Part shown: positions 44,582 through 59,918 of the stretch, piece after piece
Layout: each line of letters begins with the position of its first letter
How positions within the stretch are numbered: the first letter of the stretch is position 1
From: Piromyces finnis
Taxonomy: Eukaryota > Neocallimastigomycota > Neocallimastigomycetes > Neocallimastigales > Neocallimastigaceae
Assembly: GCA_002104945.1 (NCBI GenBank)
Contig: MCFH01000041.1
Location: 22,501 to 86,500, forward strand
DNA: 64,000 bases
Direction: 5' to 3'
Made by a program: the position numbers and the translations under genes
Notes under the pieces: model-generated
What the model was told of the DNA's origin: nothing
The model's database searches: none
The model's input: only the letters and a program-made list of their open reading frames with translations

Positions 44582-44728
44582 ATGAAACTAAATCTTTTAA
44601 TATTGATATCATTGTTGTCGTTTACTATTATAATTGTTTTTATTATTTTACAAAAAATTTTGAGAAATATAAATTTACATTTTAAAAATCTTCATACAAA
44701 AAAAAAAAAAAAAAAAAAAAAAAACTAA
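44582..44728 (+). CDS. Possible 48-aa secreted/membrane micro-ORF or gene remnant
   Basis: An ATG follows a long purine-rich AATAAAATAAA leader like those in front of other genes here. The peptide starts MKLNLLILISLL and continues as one hydrophobic segment of about 22 residues, then becomes basic and ends in a Lys run made by a poly-A tract. It may be the signal-peptide exon of a decayed gene, a micro-protein or chance. Confidence 0.25.
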   Translation: MKLNLLILISLLSFTIIIVFIILQKILRNINLHFKNLHTKKKKKKKKN

Positions 44729-45403
44729 TCTATAATTATAAAATTTCAATTAAATAAAATAAAAACTTTAATTATAAAAAATTAATATAATTATTAAGAA
44801 TAATTTTAAATAAAGTTTATAAACATTTTTTTTTAAAATTTTAAAATATTTATAAATTAAAAGTAATTTTTTTTAATTATTGTATTATAATTGAATTATG
44901 TATTTAAAAAAAGTTTATTTTTCATTTTATTATACTAATTGATATTCAACAAAAAACAATTAAAATATATTCTTTATCATTAAAATATTAATTAATTTAT
45001 TAATGTTTATTTTATGAGAAAATTTTAAATTTACTAATATAGAAAAACAAATAAATAAATTAAAATCATCCCATAATTTCAAAAAAAATAATTAAAGGTT
45101 TTTCCATTTTTTTTATAAAAAAAAAATATAAAAATAAAAACATTATTAAAATAATATATATATAAATATCAAAAAATCGAAGGTATTTTATTTACATTAA
45201 ATATAAAGTTTGAGAAAGGAAATTTTATATAAAAGTTACTTAAAGGAATTAAAAATTATTATTCTTAATTACACCATATAATATATAGTATTAATATAAT
45301 ATTTAAATGTTTATGAGAAGATAATATTTTCATTCTATTTTGAAACGCTATAATTGCAATTTTTAAAAAATAGTTTAAAAAATATTTTATAATTGAAACA
45401 CCA

Positions 45404-49877
<4,474 letters not shown>

Positions 49878-50546
49878 TATATATTGAGTTTGTTTTTTTC
49901 TATAAAAATTAAAATAAATGCCTTTATTTTTTGTTATTTATTATATTAGTTTTACTTAATGTATTTGTATTCAACTTTTAAAAAAAAAAATTGTTACAAT
50001 AAAAAAATATTTCCAACTTGTTTTATAAAATAATTTTGAAATAAACAATAAACAAATATAAATAAAATATTATAAAAATCATCAGAAATTAATAATTTAT
50101 ATATTAAATATATTTAATATATTTCTATTAATTTAAAAACGTTATTAATAAAAATAAGAAGTTAAAATCATTTTTATTTTACTTTTAAAAACTAAAAGTT
50201 CTCCATAATTTTTAATATAATATATTTTTTTCATATGTGAGCCACAAAACGTTTATGATTGGAGTTACTACAGAAAATTTAAAAAAGTTAAGATTTAAAT
50301 AATATACCCCATTAAACTTAACATATATTATATTGTATGTTTTATATATTAAAATAATAATAATCATTTAAAATTTTATAAATTTATAATCATATTCAAA
50401 TATTCGAATAATCTTTTGTTGATTATTAATAATTCATATATATTATAAATTATTTACTTTTATTTGTTATTTATTTTATTTTATTTTATTTCTTTTTTTT
50501 TTTTTTTTTTTTAGTATATTTTTTTAAATATAAAGATAAAATCAAT
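49878..50546. other. Intergenic region / promoter of NadA gene
   Basis: AT-rich. A 20-nt poly-T run (50493-50512) runs directly into TAG (50512-50514), about 33 nt before the NadA start. This could be a promoter poly(dT) element or the 3' end of a leader intron. Nothing else was recognised. Confidence 0.55.
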
Positions 50547-52016
50547 ATGCAAAGTTTAGTTACCAATTTCAGTAAATCATTTTTTAAACCAGCAAACTTA
50601 AGATTTTTATCAACAGCTGCTCAAAAATTCCCTTCTTTAATTATATCTGCTAATGAATACATTCCAAAAGGAGCATATGCTGAAAGACAAGCAGAATTCT
50701 TAAAACCTGATTTAAATGCTGTTAAAAAAATTGATGATGTTCTTAAACAAAAAAAGATCGCTGTAAATGCTCACTTTTACATGGATGCAGAATTACAAGG
50801 TATCATTACTGCTTGTCAAACTCCAAATGGTGTTTTCATTGCCGATTCATTAGCAATGGCAGATCAATGTGTTAAACAAGTTAAGTCTGGTTTTAAAAGT
50901 GTAGCAGTCTTGGGTGTTGATTTTATGTCAGCAAATGCTCGTGCAATTTTAGATAAAGAAGGTTTTTCTAATGTTCCAGTCTATAAAACTTCAACAAAGC
51001 CAATTGGTTGTTCTCTTGCCGAAGCAGCTGAAAAGGATGTATATAAATCATACCTTTTAACTGAAAAAAAAAAGGCTGGTAATTCACCAATTGTAAATTT
51101 AATTTACATCAACACTAGTTTACCATCTAAAGCTATGGCTCAAGACATTATTCCAACTATTTCATGTACTTCAGCTAATGTACTTCGTTCTGTTTTACAA
51201 ATTGCTGCCCAAAAACCAGATTGTAAGATTTGCTATGGTCCAGATTCTTACATGGGTAACAATTTAGAAGTTATGTTAAAGCATTTAACCACTCAACCTG
51301 ACTCTGAAATTAAGAAATATCATCCAGCTCATAATCAAAAATCAATTGCTAAACTTTTAAAGAATTTCTCTTACTTTAAGAACGGTAACTGTATTGTTCA
51401 CCATATGTTTGGTGAAAAGGTTGTCAATAATATTCGTGAAAATTATGATGATGCTTATATTACTGCACACTTTGAAGTACCAGGACCAATGTTCCAATTA
51501 GCTATGGAAAAAATCCAAAAGAATTCTGGTACCGTTGGTTCTACTTCAGATATCTTAAATTTCATTATTAACAAGGCTAAATCTACTGATGAATCCTTTA
51601 AGGTTGTATTAGGTACTGAATCTGGTATGATTACAAAACTTTCACAAATGATTCAAAAGACTTTAAAAGAACATGGTAGTAAGAACCAAACTATTGAAGT
51701 TATTTTCCCAGTTTCAAATGATGCTGTCACTGTTTCAAATGATAAGAAATTAGGTATTGTTCCAGGTGTTTGTGGTGGAGAAGGATGTTCAACTGAAGGT
51801 GGTTGTGCTTCTTGCCCATACATGAAAATGAACACTATTGATGGTCTTCTTCATGTTGTTGAAATGCTCAATGAAGGTAAAACTGAAGAACTTAAAGAAT
51901 ATGAAGTCAAAAACAAGATTTCTGATAATATTGTTGATAAAGCTTTGAAGCCAATTTTTGCAATGAGATATTTCCAAAAGAACAAAGAATTCCCAGAATG
52001 GGCTTTCCAATCATAA
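50547..52016 (+). CDS. NADA: Quinolinate synthase (NadA), plant-like form with N-terminal extension
   Basis: This intronless 489-residue protein would condense iminoaspartate with dihydroxyacetone phosphate to quinolinate using a [4Fe-4S] cluster, the oxygen-independent route to NAD. NadA blocks appear in order: AHFYMDAELQG, IADSLAMAD, GCSLAEAAE (C155), YINTSLPSKA, CTSAN, PDSYMGNN, GNCIVHHMFG (C282), AHFEVPGP, GSTSDIL, GTESGM and GGCASCPYMKMN (C420, C423). C155, C282 and C423 align with the three cluster ligands of bacterial NadA. The HFYMD, GTESGM and GGCASCPYMKMN wording is like plant quinolinate synthase, but the SufE-like domain of plants is absent. The first roughly 30 residues (MQSLVTNFSKSFFKP..RFLSTAA) are basic, hydroxylated and acid-free, like a mitochondrial or hydrogenosomal presequence. 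Codon use is GC-richer than most neighbours, suggesting high expression or foreign origin. Most fungi make quinolinate by the oxygen-requiring kynurenine route, so acquisition by transfer is likely. No aspartate oxidase gene is in the window. Confidence 0.96.
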   Translation: MQSLVTNFSKSFFKPANLRFLSTAAQKFPSLIISANEYIPKGAYAERQAEFLKPDLNAVKKIDDVLKQKKIAVNAHFYMDAELQGIITACQTPNGVFIADSLAMADQCVKQVKSGFKSVAVLGVDFMSANARAILDKEGFSNVPVYKTSTKPIGCSLAEAAEKDVYKSYLLTEKKKAGNSPIVNLIYINTSLPSKAMAQDIIPTISCTSANVLRSVLQIAAQKPDCKICYGPDSYMGNNLEVMLKHLTTQPDSEIKKYHPAHNQKSIAKLLKNFSYFKNGNCIVHHMFGEKVVNNIRENYDDAYITAHFEVPGPMFQLAMEKIQKNSGTVGSTSDILNFIINKAKSTDESFKVVLGTESGMITKLSQMIQKTLKEHGSKNQTIEVIFPVSNDAVTVSNDKKLGIVPGVCGGEGCSTEGGCASCPYMKMNTIDGLLHVVEMLNEGKTEELKEYEVKNKISDNIVDKALKPIFAMRYFQKNKEFPEWAFQS

Positions 52017-52201
52017 AATATAAATAATATCTAATAATAATAATAAATACTACTTAAAATAAAATATAATTTAAATTATTTAAAAAAAAGAAAAAAAAAA
52101 AAAAAAAGAAAAAAACTTTTATTTTGATTTTTTTAAAATATATATATAAAATATTTAATGTTAAGCTTTAAATATGTTTATAAATTTTATATAATATTAT
52201 A

Positions 52202-52246
<45 letters not shown>

Positions 52247-52849
52247 TTCAAAACTCTTTAAATATGTATTTTTTAGTTACTAAAAGCTTCTATATATTTA
52301 AAAATATTTGTTTATAAATTAAAACAATATAACAAAATGAAATATATATAATTAACAAATGTAATAAAAAACAAAATATAAAATATTTCAAATTCTATAA
52401 AAATTAATATAAAAAAGTAAATTATTATTAAATAAAATAAATTATCTTGTTATAAACATATTAAAAATTATATATATATAATTTATTATTTGAAAGAGTT
52501 TTTATGGACATAAGACTTAAATATAAATGGTTTTTTTTTTTTTTTTTTTTTTTTTTGTATTATTTTATTACTATCTTACAACTACTACTATTTCAGCCAC
52601 TAAAATATATTACAATTACAAAAATAATGGTAGAAACTTATTTGTAAATAAAAATATATTAATAATAAATTATTATAATATTTATCTTTATTATACATAT
52701 TGTAATAATGTATTTAAAATGTAAAATTTGATAAAAAAAAAAATTGCAAATATTGTTTTTATTTTTTTATTTCTTCATATTTTAAAAAAATAAAAATAAA
52801 TATATACAAAAAATAAAATAATAATAAAAATAATTTATAATATACGAAA
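52017..52849. other. Intergenic region NadA-RPB3
   Basis: AT-rich with poly-A (52209-52241), poly-T (52530-52556) and an A-rich leader before the RPB3 start. No gene was recognised. Confidence 0.65.
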
Positions 52850-53701
52850 ATGAATGATATTTCACTCTCAGCAATTACTGGTGCCTTTGATCCAGGACCA
52901 ACAGTTCAATTAAAAGAATTAGAAAGTGATCATATTAAATTTTCTTTATCAAATGTTGATCTTAGTGTTGCCAATGGTATTAGAAGAGCAATGATTGCAG
53001 ATGTACCAACAATGGCAATCGATTTAGTTGAAATCGAAACCAATACAACAGTATTAACTGATGAATTCATTGCACATAGATTAGGTCTAATTCCTTTAAC
53101 AAGCACAGATGTAGATAAGAATTTTGCTTATAGTAGAGAATGTAATTGCTCAGATTATTGTAATTTATGTAGTGTTGAATTAAATTTAAATGTCAAATGT
53201 ACTGAAAATAGAACAATGGAAGTAACTAGTAATGATTTAATTAGTCAAAATCCAGATATTGTTCCAGTTATTACTGACAAGGATGATCGTGGCATTATTA
53301 TTGCAAAAATGAGACAAGGACAAGAATTAAAATTAAAATGTATTGCAAAAAAAGGAACAGGCAAAGAACATGCTAAATGGTCACCAGTTTGTGGTGTAGG
53401 TTTTGATTATGATCCATATAATAAATTAAAACATACAACATACTGGGTTGAAGATGATGAAAAGGCTGAATGGCCTTTAACTGAAAATTCTAATGAAGAA
53501 CCACCACCTGTTGAAGGCGAGCCATTTGACTACAACGCAGTTCCCAATAAATTTTATTATAGATTTGAAACAACAGGTTCAATGGAAGCAAAAGATATTG
53601 TATTATCATCTCTTGATATATTGCAAAATAAATTAGATGAATTAAGAAATGAATTAAGAAAAGAACAAAGTATGAACCAACAACAAGATCAAATGTATTA
53701 A
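52850..53701 (+). CDS. RPB3: RNA polymerase II subunit RPB3
   Basis: This intronless 283-residue protein is within the usual size for RPB3 (about 275-318). It starts MNDISLSA after an A-rich leader. The alpha-like assembly region carries VANGIRRAMIADVPTMAIDLVE, then EFIAHRLGLIPL, both hallmarks of the RPB3/AC40/alpha family. A zinc site is formed by C98, C100, C104 and C107 (ECNCSDYCNLC). Further conserved parts are KWSPV.GVGFDYDPYNKLKHTTYW and FYYRFETTGSMEAKDIVLSSLDIL. RPB3 dimerises with RPB11 to nucleate Pol II assembly in the nucleus. The Gln-rich C-terminal end is short. RPAC1 (AC40) is unlikely given the zinc motif and the KHTTYW segment. Confidence 0.96.
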   Translation: MNDISLSAITGAFDPGPTVQLKELESDHIKFSLSNVDLSVANGIRRAMIADVPTMAIDLVEIETNTTVLTDEFIAHRLGLIPLTSTDVDKNFAYSRECNCSDYCNLCSVELNLNVKCTENRTMEVTSNDLISQNPDIVPVITDKDDRGIIIAKMRQGQELKLKCIAKKGTGKEHAKWSPVCGVGFDYDPYNKLKHTTYWVEDDEKAEWPLTENSNEEPPPVEGEPFDYNAVPNKFYYRFETTGSMEAKDIVLSSLDILQNKLDELRNELRKEQSMNQQQDQMY

Positions 53702-54147
53702 ACAAGCTTATAAATTAAAATTAATAGTTAAATATATTTAACTTTATTTAATTGAAAATATAAACAACTTCACATACAAAATTAAATCTTCACATAAATT
53801 TAAAGAATAAATATAATAATAAAAAAATATTTATTTTATATATCCCTTTTTCCCGAAGATTTTATAAAATAAAAACAAATAAAAAAAATATTATACAAAG
53901 AAAATTTTTATTATTTCATAACATAAATTAATATAAAATTTTGAAATTTAACTTAAATTCAAAATTTTTATGATTAAAATATAATTTTTGATGTAAATTT
54001 TAACTTATATACAATTTTAAAATAATGATCTGATTGGTCGTGAATTTTGATTTTATCCAATAAATCTTATTTTAAAATTTACAATAAAAATAATTTTTCA
54101 TATGTACAATTAGTTCCCTCCTTTTTATATTATTTGAAAACGTCAGG
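53702..54147. other. Intergenic region / promoter of eS27 gene
   Basis: AT-rich 3' side of RPB3, then the eS27 promoter with inverted CCAAT boxes and a pyrimidine tract (annotated separately). Confidence 0.65.
54033..54061 (+). promoter_or_regulatory. Paired inverted CCAAT boxes upstream of eS27
   Basis: ATTGG (54033-54037) and CCAAT (54057-54061) face each other, about 90-115 bp before the eS27 ATG, and are candidate HAP/NF-Y sites. A TTCCCTCCTTTTT pyrimidine tract near 54112-54126 may mark the transcription start, as in ribosomal protein promoters. This is inferred from motif and position. Confidence 0.5.
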
Positions 54148-54699
54148 ATGCCTGTATGTGTTATTTTTTTTTGAATGAAATAATGAATTATTATTTAATA
54201 AATATAATATAAAATGTCCATCCATTTAATGTTAAATATTTAATATTTAAACTATTTAATTTTATGAATTATTTATTGATGAAATCATAAATAATAGTTG
54301 GCCGTAGATCTTCTTAACCCATCAGAAGCTTCTGAACAACGTCAACACAAGCTTAAGAGACTTGTCCAATCTCCAAACTCTTACTTCATGGACGTTAAGT
54401 GTGCTGGTAAGAATTTTATGATTAATAAGAATTAAATTATTATTAATGTAAACGTGAGTATTAACAAAAATTATAAATAGATTGTTTACAAATTTCTACT
54501 GTCTTCAGTCATGCTCAAACTGTTGTTCTCTGCAGTGGTTGTGCTACTGTCCTTTCCCAACCAACTGGTGGTAAGGCTAGATTAACTGAAGGTAAGATAA
54601 AGAATTACAATTATAAATGAATATGAATAAAGCATATATATTAAGTTTATAATATCACAATTAAAAATAGGTTGCTCTTTCCGTAGAAAGCCAAACTAA
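54148..54699 (+). CDS. RPS27: 40S ribosomal protein eS27
   Basis: Four exons (54148-54153, 54298-54406, 54481-54591, 54671-54699) with GT..AG introns encode 84 residues, the normal family length. The first coding exon is only six bases (Met-Pro). The protein runs [11 protein letters not shown], then [19 protein letters not shown], then [13 protein letters not shown], ending [15 protein letters not shown]. The zinc ribbon is C37-x2-C40 ... C56-x2-C59. eS27 is a small-subunit protein of the cytosolic ribosome. Codon choice (GCC, CTT, AAC, AAG, GTC) is clearly GC-richer than in neighbouring genes, as expected for strong expression. Three introns in 255 coding bases is a high density. Identification is essentially certain; the short first exon is supported by the expected MP-LAVDLL junction and phase 0. 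Confidence 0.96.
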
Positions 54700-55968
54700 T
54701 AAAATAGCGTTTATTTTATTTAATAAATTCAATATAATAAATTAAATGTATTTGTGGTTAACTGAAATTACAAATCAGCCAAATAAATAATTTAATATAT
54801 TCAAATAATGATAAAAAATTTATAATATTTATTAATAATTAATTCGTGTTAAAAGGGTGTAAATAATAGTTTAGTTGAAAATTACTAAGGATTTTAAAAG
54901 TATCACTTAAATTATTAAATTATAATTTAGAGAAAAATATTTTTTATGGCTCAATTAAAACTATGCATTTTAACTATCAAATTGATAATTTGATGTAAGA
55001 TAAAAATAAATGTTTAAATGGATCAATAATTAAATAATTTCAATAGTGTTGATTGCTAAATGTAGCATTTTAAGATTTCTGATGAAAATAAGATTTAAAT
55101 AAAATGTAATATTATAAAAATTTAAAAGATATTTTGTTAATTAATTAATAATTATTTATTTAAATATTGTTTAGTTTTTATAATTAAATGTAATTTATTT
55201 ATCTTTTTTTTTTTTTTCTATTACTAATGTTAAGATACTAATTAGAAGATTATTCAATGCTTATGATTATAAATGAAATAATTATCATCACTTGTGAAAA
55301 CACAATAAATATCTATCTTGATAATTTTATTTATTATTTTAATTATTTTTTGTTTAATTATTAACTTCACATATAGCTTAGAAATAAGTAAATAATATAT
55401 ACATTTGTTCCCCTTAAATGTTAAAGACATTATTTATATTTCTATATTATTATTTTTATTTATTATTTAATATAGCAATATGTATTATCACCTAATATAA
55501 TGTAAATCGCAAATTAAATAAATAAATACAAGTGTACTATCTTCCTAGTCCAAAAAAAAAAAAAAAAAAAAAAACTTATAATAATATATTATTACTATTA
55601 TTAAATATTAAATAATAATTACTTGGGAAAAAAAATAAATAAATAAAAATTTAATAAGTACTATTGTTTTTATGTAATTAATAACAAAATAAATAAACTC
55701 TTACAGAATTTATTTATTCTTTATTTGTTATTCTTTTTTTTTCTTTTTTTTTTTTTTTTGACTACTTATAAAGTACTTAATATTGATAAATAAAATTTAA
55801 TGTTAAAATAATTATAAAAATTTTTATTAAGTTTATTTTATTGGATAAATATGTATAAATTATTTAATATTCAGTTTAAATAATTTTTCTTAAATTAGAC
55901 TTGTTTGAAATAAAGAAATATATACCACTATCTTATTTTTCTTTATCATACTTTAATATATCTAAATA
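54700..55968. other. Intergenic region eS27-CPSF2
   Basis: About 1.27 kb, AT-rich, with a poly-A run near 55551-55574 and poly-T runs near 55203-55217 and 55734-55759. I looked for box C/D snoRNA signals: an isolated TGATGA occurs near 55083 without a partner D box. No gene was recognised. Confidence 0.6.
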
Positions 55969-56234
55969 ATGACAAGTTATATAAAATTTACAGCATTATC
56001 TGGAGCTCGTGATGATAATCCATTATGTTACTTATTAGAAATAGATGAAGCAAAAATATTATTAGATTGTGGTTGGTATGATACTTTTGATGAAGAATTA
56101 TTGAAACCATTATCAGAGTAAGTCATTTTATTGACATACTAAAAGAAATTTTTAATAATATGTTTAAATTTAAGGAAAAAATAGTAGACTAAATTATTAA
56201 TAAAAATGTTAATTCATTCTTATATAATTATCAT

Positions 56235-56274
<40 letters not shown>

Positions 56275-59200
56275 TTGCAAATAGTATTGATGCAATATTA
56301 TTATCACATGCAGATATTGAACATATTGGAGCATTACCATATGCTATAACAAAATATAAAATGACATGTAGTGTTTATGCTACAATTCCTGTTCAAAACA
56401 TGGGACAAATGTGTCTATATGATGCTGTTCAATCACATTTAGCAACAGAAGACTTCACAAAATTTTCATTAGATGATATTGATAATACTTTTGAAAAAAT
56501 CATCCAATTGAGATATCAACAACCTTTTTTATTATCTGGTATTTTTTCTAAAAATAATAAATAAATAAATATAAAATCTTAAAATCGGTTAATTTAAATG
56601 TAAACTGACGAATTTCATATTATACTTCTAAAACTAAAATAAAGGTAAATGTAAAGGTATTATAATAACAGCATATTCAGCTGGACATACTTTAGGAGGA
56701 ACAATATGGAAAATTAAAAAAGATACAGATGAGATTTTATACGCAGTTAATTATAATCACAAAAAAGAAAGGTAGTTTAATAATTTATTATCAATTAAAA
56801 ATCCCAATATTAAATTAAAATTTCATTAATAATTCATTAGACATTTAGAGGGAACACAGTTACATTTAAATTCAGAATTGTTTACACGCCCGTCATTATT
56901 AATTACAGATTGTAGAAATTCATTGAATGCACAACCATCAAGAAAACAAAGAGATAGTTTTTTAATTGGTATGTAATATATGTAATATATTAAAGAATTT
57001 AATTCTTAATTAAAATTACTTTTTTCAAAATTTTATTAATTTTTTTTTCTTTCTTTTTATTCTATTGAAATATAAAGATACAATATTTTCTACTCTAAAT
57101 AAAAATGGAAATGTATTAATACCGGTTGAATCAACAACTAGAATTTTAGAATTGGCGTATATATTAGATCAGCATTGGGGTAATAATAGAGTAAATTTCC
57201 CACTTGTAGTATTTACTCATCAAGGATATAGAACTTTACAATTTGCGAAAAGTATGTTGGAATGGATGAGTGATGCATTATTAAATATATTTTCTCAAAC
57301 AAGAGAAAATCCTTTTGAATTAAAGTTAGTATCATATCATAATATTTTCAAAAGCAAAGAATTAAATTAAATTAAGTAATAGAAAAAAGTATTAAAAATA
57401 TATTATATAATTGCACTTTCTAAACATTATAAAGACATATCAAGTTAAAAAATAAACTCCAAGAAGTTGAAGATTTAAAATCTCCAAAAGTAGTATTAAC
57501 ATCAATGAAAAGTTTAGAAATAGGATATGCAAGAGATTTATTTATAAATTGGGCACAAAATCCAAATAATATAGTAATTTTTCCAACAAAATGTCAGCCA
57601 AATACCTTGTCAGAAAAATTATATAATTTATGGTTTAATATTGTAAAAGAAATGTCAGATGATATTAAGCCAGCGGCTAATGTCAATATTGATTTAGAAC
57701 TTGAGGTACTATAAATATTAGAAATTCATCTTCTTAATATTCACTTTATATATAAATATATAAATAGCAATTGTATTATAAAATAAAGTAAATAATAATT
57801 ATTAATTTTTAATATTATATATATAATAGATAAAATCACGAATTCCATTAGAAGGAGAAGAATTGAAAGAATTTCTTCGACTTGATCAAATTAAAAAAGA
57901 AAAAGAAGCTGCTGAAGCTGCTCAAAGAAAGCATAATTTATTAATTATGGAAGATGATGATAATGATGATAATGATGATAACGACGAAATTGATGTTAAT
58001 TTATTAAACACCCAATTTGATTTATATGTTAGAGATACCAATAACATGGATTATATGACTAATATGTATTATGTAAATCAATCATATAAAATGTATCCAT
58101 GTAATGACCAAAAGAAAAAATTTGATGATTATGGTGAAGTTATTAATGCAGCAGAATACACACATGATGAATTTCAATCATCTGAAATTGAACAAATAGA
58201 TAAAGATAATAATGAAGAAGTAAAATTTAATTAATATTACTCTATATATTAACTTATTAATGTTATATATCATAATAATTTATATTTCTTTATATATATA
58301 TATATAATAATTTTATTTATAATAATATTATAAAATATTTAGCAAGTAGATTTAATGAAAATTGATAAACCAGAAAGAGAAACAGAACTATCTATACCAT
58401 CTAAATGTATAAGCCATACAAGAAATGTACCAATTAAATGTAAAATTTGTTATATCGATTTTGAAGGTCTTTCTGATGGAAAATCTATAAAAAATATCAT
58501 ACCACAAGTTGCACCAAAAAAACTCGTAAGTTAAATACACATTCTCCTTTTTATTTCCTTATTTGTTATTTTATCATAATAAGTGACGCGCTTAAAATTA
58601 TTAATTATATTATTATTAATGATTATTTATATATTATTACTTTTTTCGATTCAATTATTTATATTAATAACAATAAGATATTAATTCATGGTAATGAAGA
58701 GCAAACTTTACATTTACAAGAATTTTGCAAATCAGTTATATCTAATGGTGTTGAAGCACCTCATGTTGGTGAATGCATTAATGTTTCAGCAGCTACAAAT
58801 ATATATCAAGTAATTTTAAATAAAGCAATATTGCTTTTAATGATTAAATATTAAATATATTTTAATATATTAAATTTTATTAATATTTATATAATCATTA
58901 GATTAAACTCACTGATACACTTGTTAATTCTTTAGATATGGCTAAAGTAATTTTATATAAATAAGTATATATAATTATTATTTATGAACAATATTTATTA
59001 ATATTTTTTGTTTATTTGTTTATATGTTTTTGTTTTATTTATATTCAATAGATGGATGATTATGAATTGGCATTTATTCAAGGACAAATAGAATTAAATG
59101 ATATGAATCAAAATCCTGTATTGGATATCATTCCTCCTGAAGAAAAAAATAAAAATAATGATTATATCCCATCTATTATTATTGGAGATCTAAAACTATC

Positions 59201-59498
59201 AGAATTTAAAAAATTATTACAGCATGAAGGATATGATGCTGAATTTATTCCAAGTGGTTTATTAGTAAATGAATCTATACTTATTCAAAAGGTAAAATTA
59301 TATATAATGTTTTTTTAGATAACTAAATTAAAAATTAAAAAGTCATATATTAATTATTATTTTTTTATCAAATTATTATAAACATTTATATTAATTATTT
59401 AAAAGAATGAATCTGGAAAATTAATAATAGAAGGTTCTCTGAGTTCTGAGTATTATAAAGTTAGATCATTATTATATAACCAATTTGCTATTTTGTAA
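55969..59498 (+). CDS. CPSF2: Cleavage and polyadenylation specificity factor subunit 2 (CPSF100/Cft2)
   Basis: Twelve exons: 55969-56117, 56273-56538, 56645-56771, 56841-56968, 57078-57328, 57445-57705, 57830-58219, 58343-58525, 58678-58809, 58902-58946, 59052-59291, 59406-59498. Phases agree at every join and give about 754 residues, close to animal CPSF2. The metallo-beta-lactamase fold starts [22 protein letters not shown]. Its metal motif is SHADIEH (61-67), not the full H-x-H-x-D-H of the nuclease CPSF73, consistent with the inactive partner. Family blocks follow: [47 protein letters not shown], the beta-CASP region with VEWMSD-like LEWMSD, and SPKVVLTS. A charged Asp/Asn loop lies in exon 7 and the C-terminal domain ends YNQFAIL. 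The protein works with CPSF73 and symplekin in pre-mRNA 3'-end processing. Integrator subunits are the alternative but fit less well. Confidence 0.94.
56242..56271 (+). repeat. Poly-A30 at a splice acceptor
   Basis: Thirty A residues lead directly into the AG (56271-56272) that ends intron 1 of CPSF2, where a pyrimidine tract is normally found. Confidence 0.9.
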
Positions 59499-59918
59499 TT
59501 CTAAATAATAATAATAAAAATAATAATAATAATAGAACTAATAATATGAATAAGTATTATTCATTGATAAACATGAAATATAAATACCATTACTTTATAT
59601 AATTTATTACTTATTCTTTATTGAACTTATGTAACTTTTAAAAAAGAATCATAATGACTATAATAATAAAAATTTAAACATCAATAATTTAATATTATAA
59701 TAAATTTTTAACTTTTTATATATTATGATTATAATTTTTTATTAAACTTTATTATATAAATGTTTAACATTTGATTTCTAATAATTTTAAGAATTGTAAT
59801 CTGTAATTAAAATTTCTTTTTAAAGTTTTAATTTAATATAAATAAATTATAAATAAAGTAAGAATAAAAGTGGATTTTGAAGTTCGTATTTTTAATTTCA
59901 AATATAAAGTATAATCAT
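59499..59918. other. Intergenic region CPSF2-IQ protein
   Basis: AT-rich spacer with short AAT repeats just after the CPSF2 stop. No further element was seen. Confidence 0.65.

Larger units (their letters stand above)
43554..45403. other. Intergenic region with an orphan promoter-like segment
   Basis: 1.85 kb, AT-rich. Besides repeats it contains a GC-rich palindrome followed by a TATA-like run (44442-44465) and a short signal-peptide-like frame (44582-44728). The rest contains only AT-rich low-complexity sequence and poly-A (44699-44724). Confidence 0.6.

Noticed and set aside
55040-55100. Possible box C/D snoRNA near the ribosomal protein gene
   Set aside because: A TGATGA is present, but no D box or terminal stem at a suitable distance.
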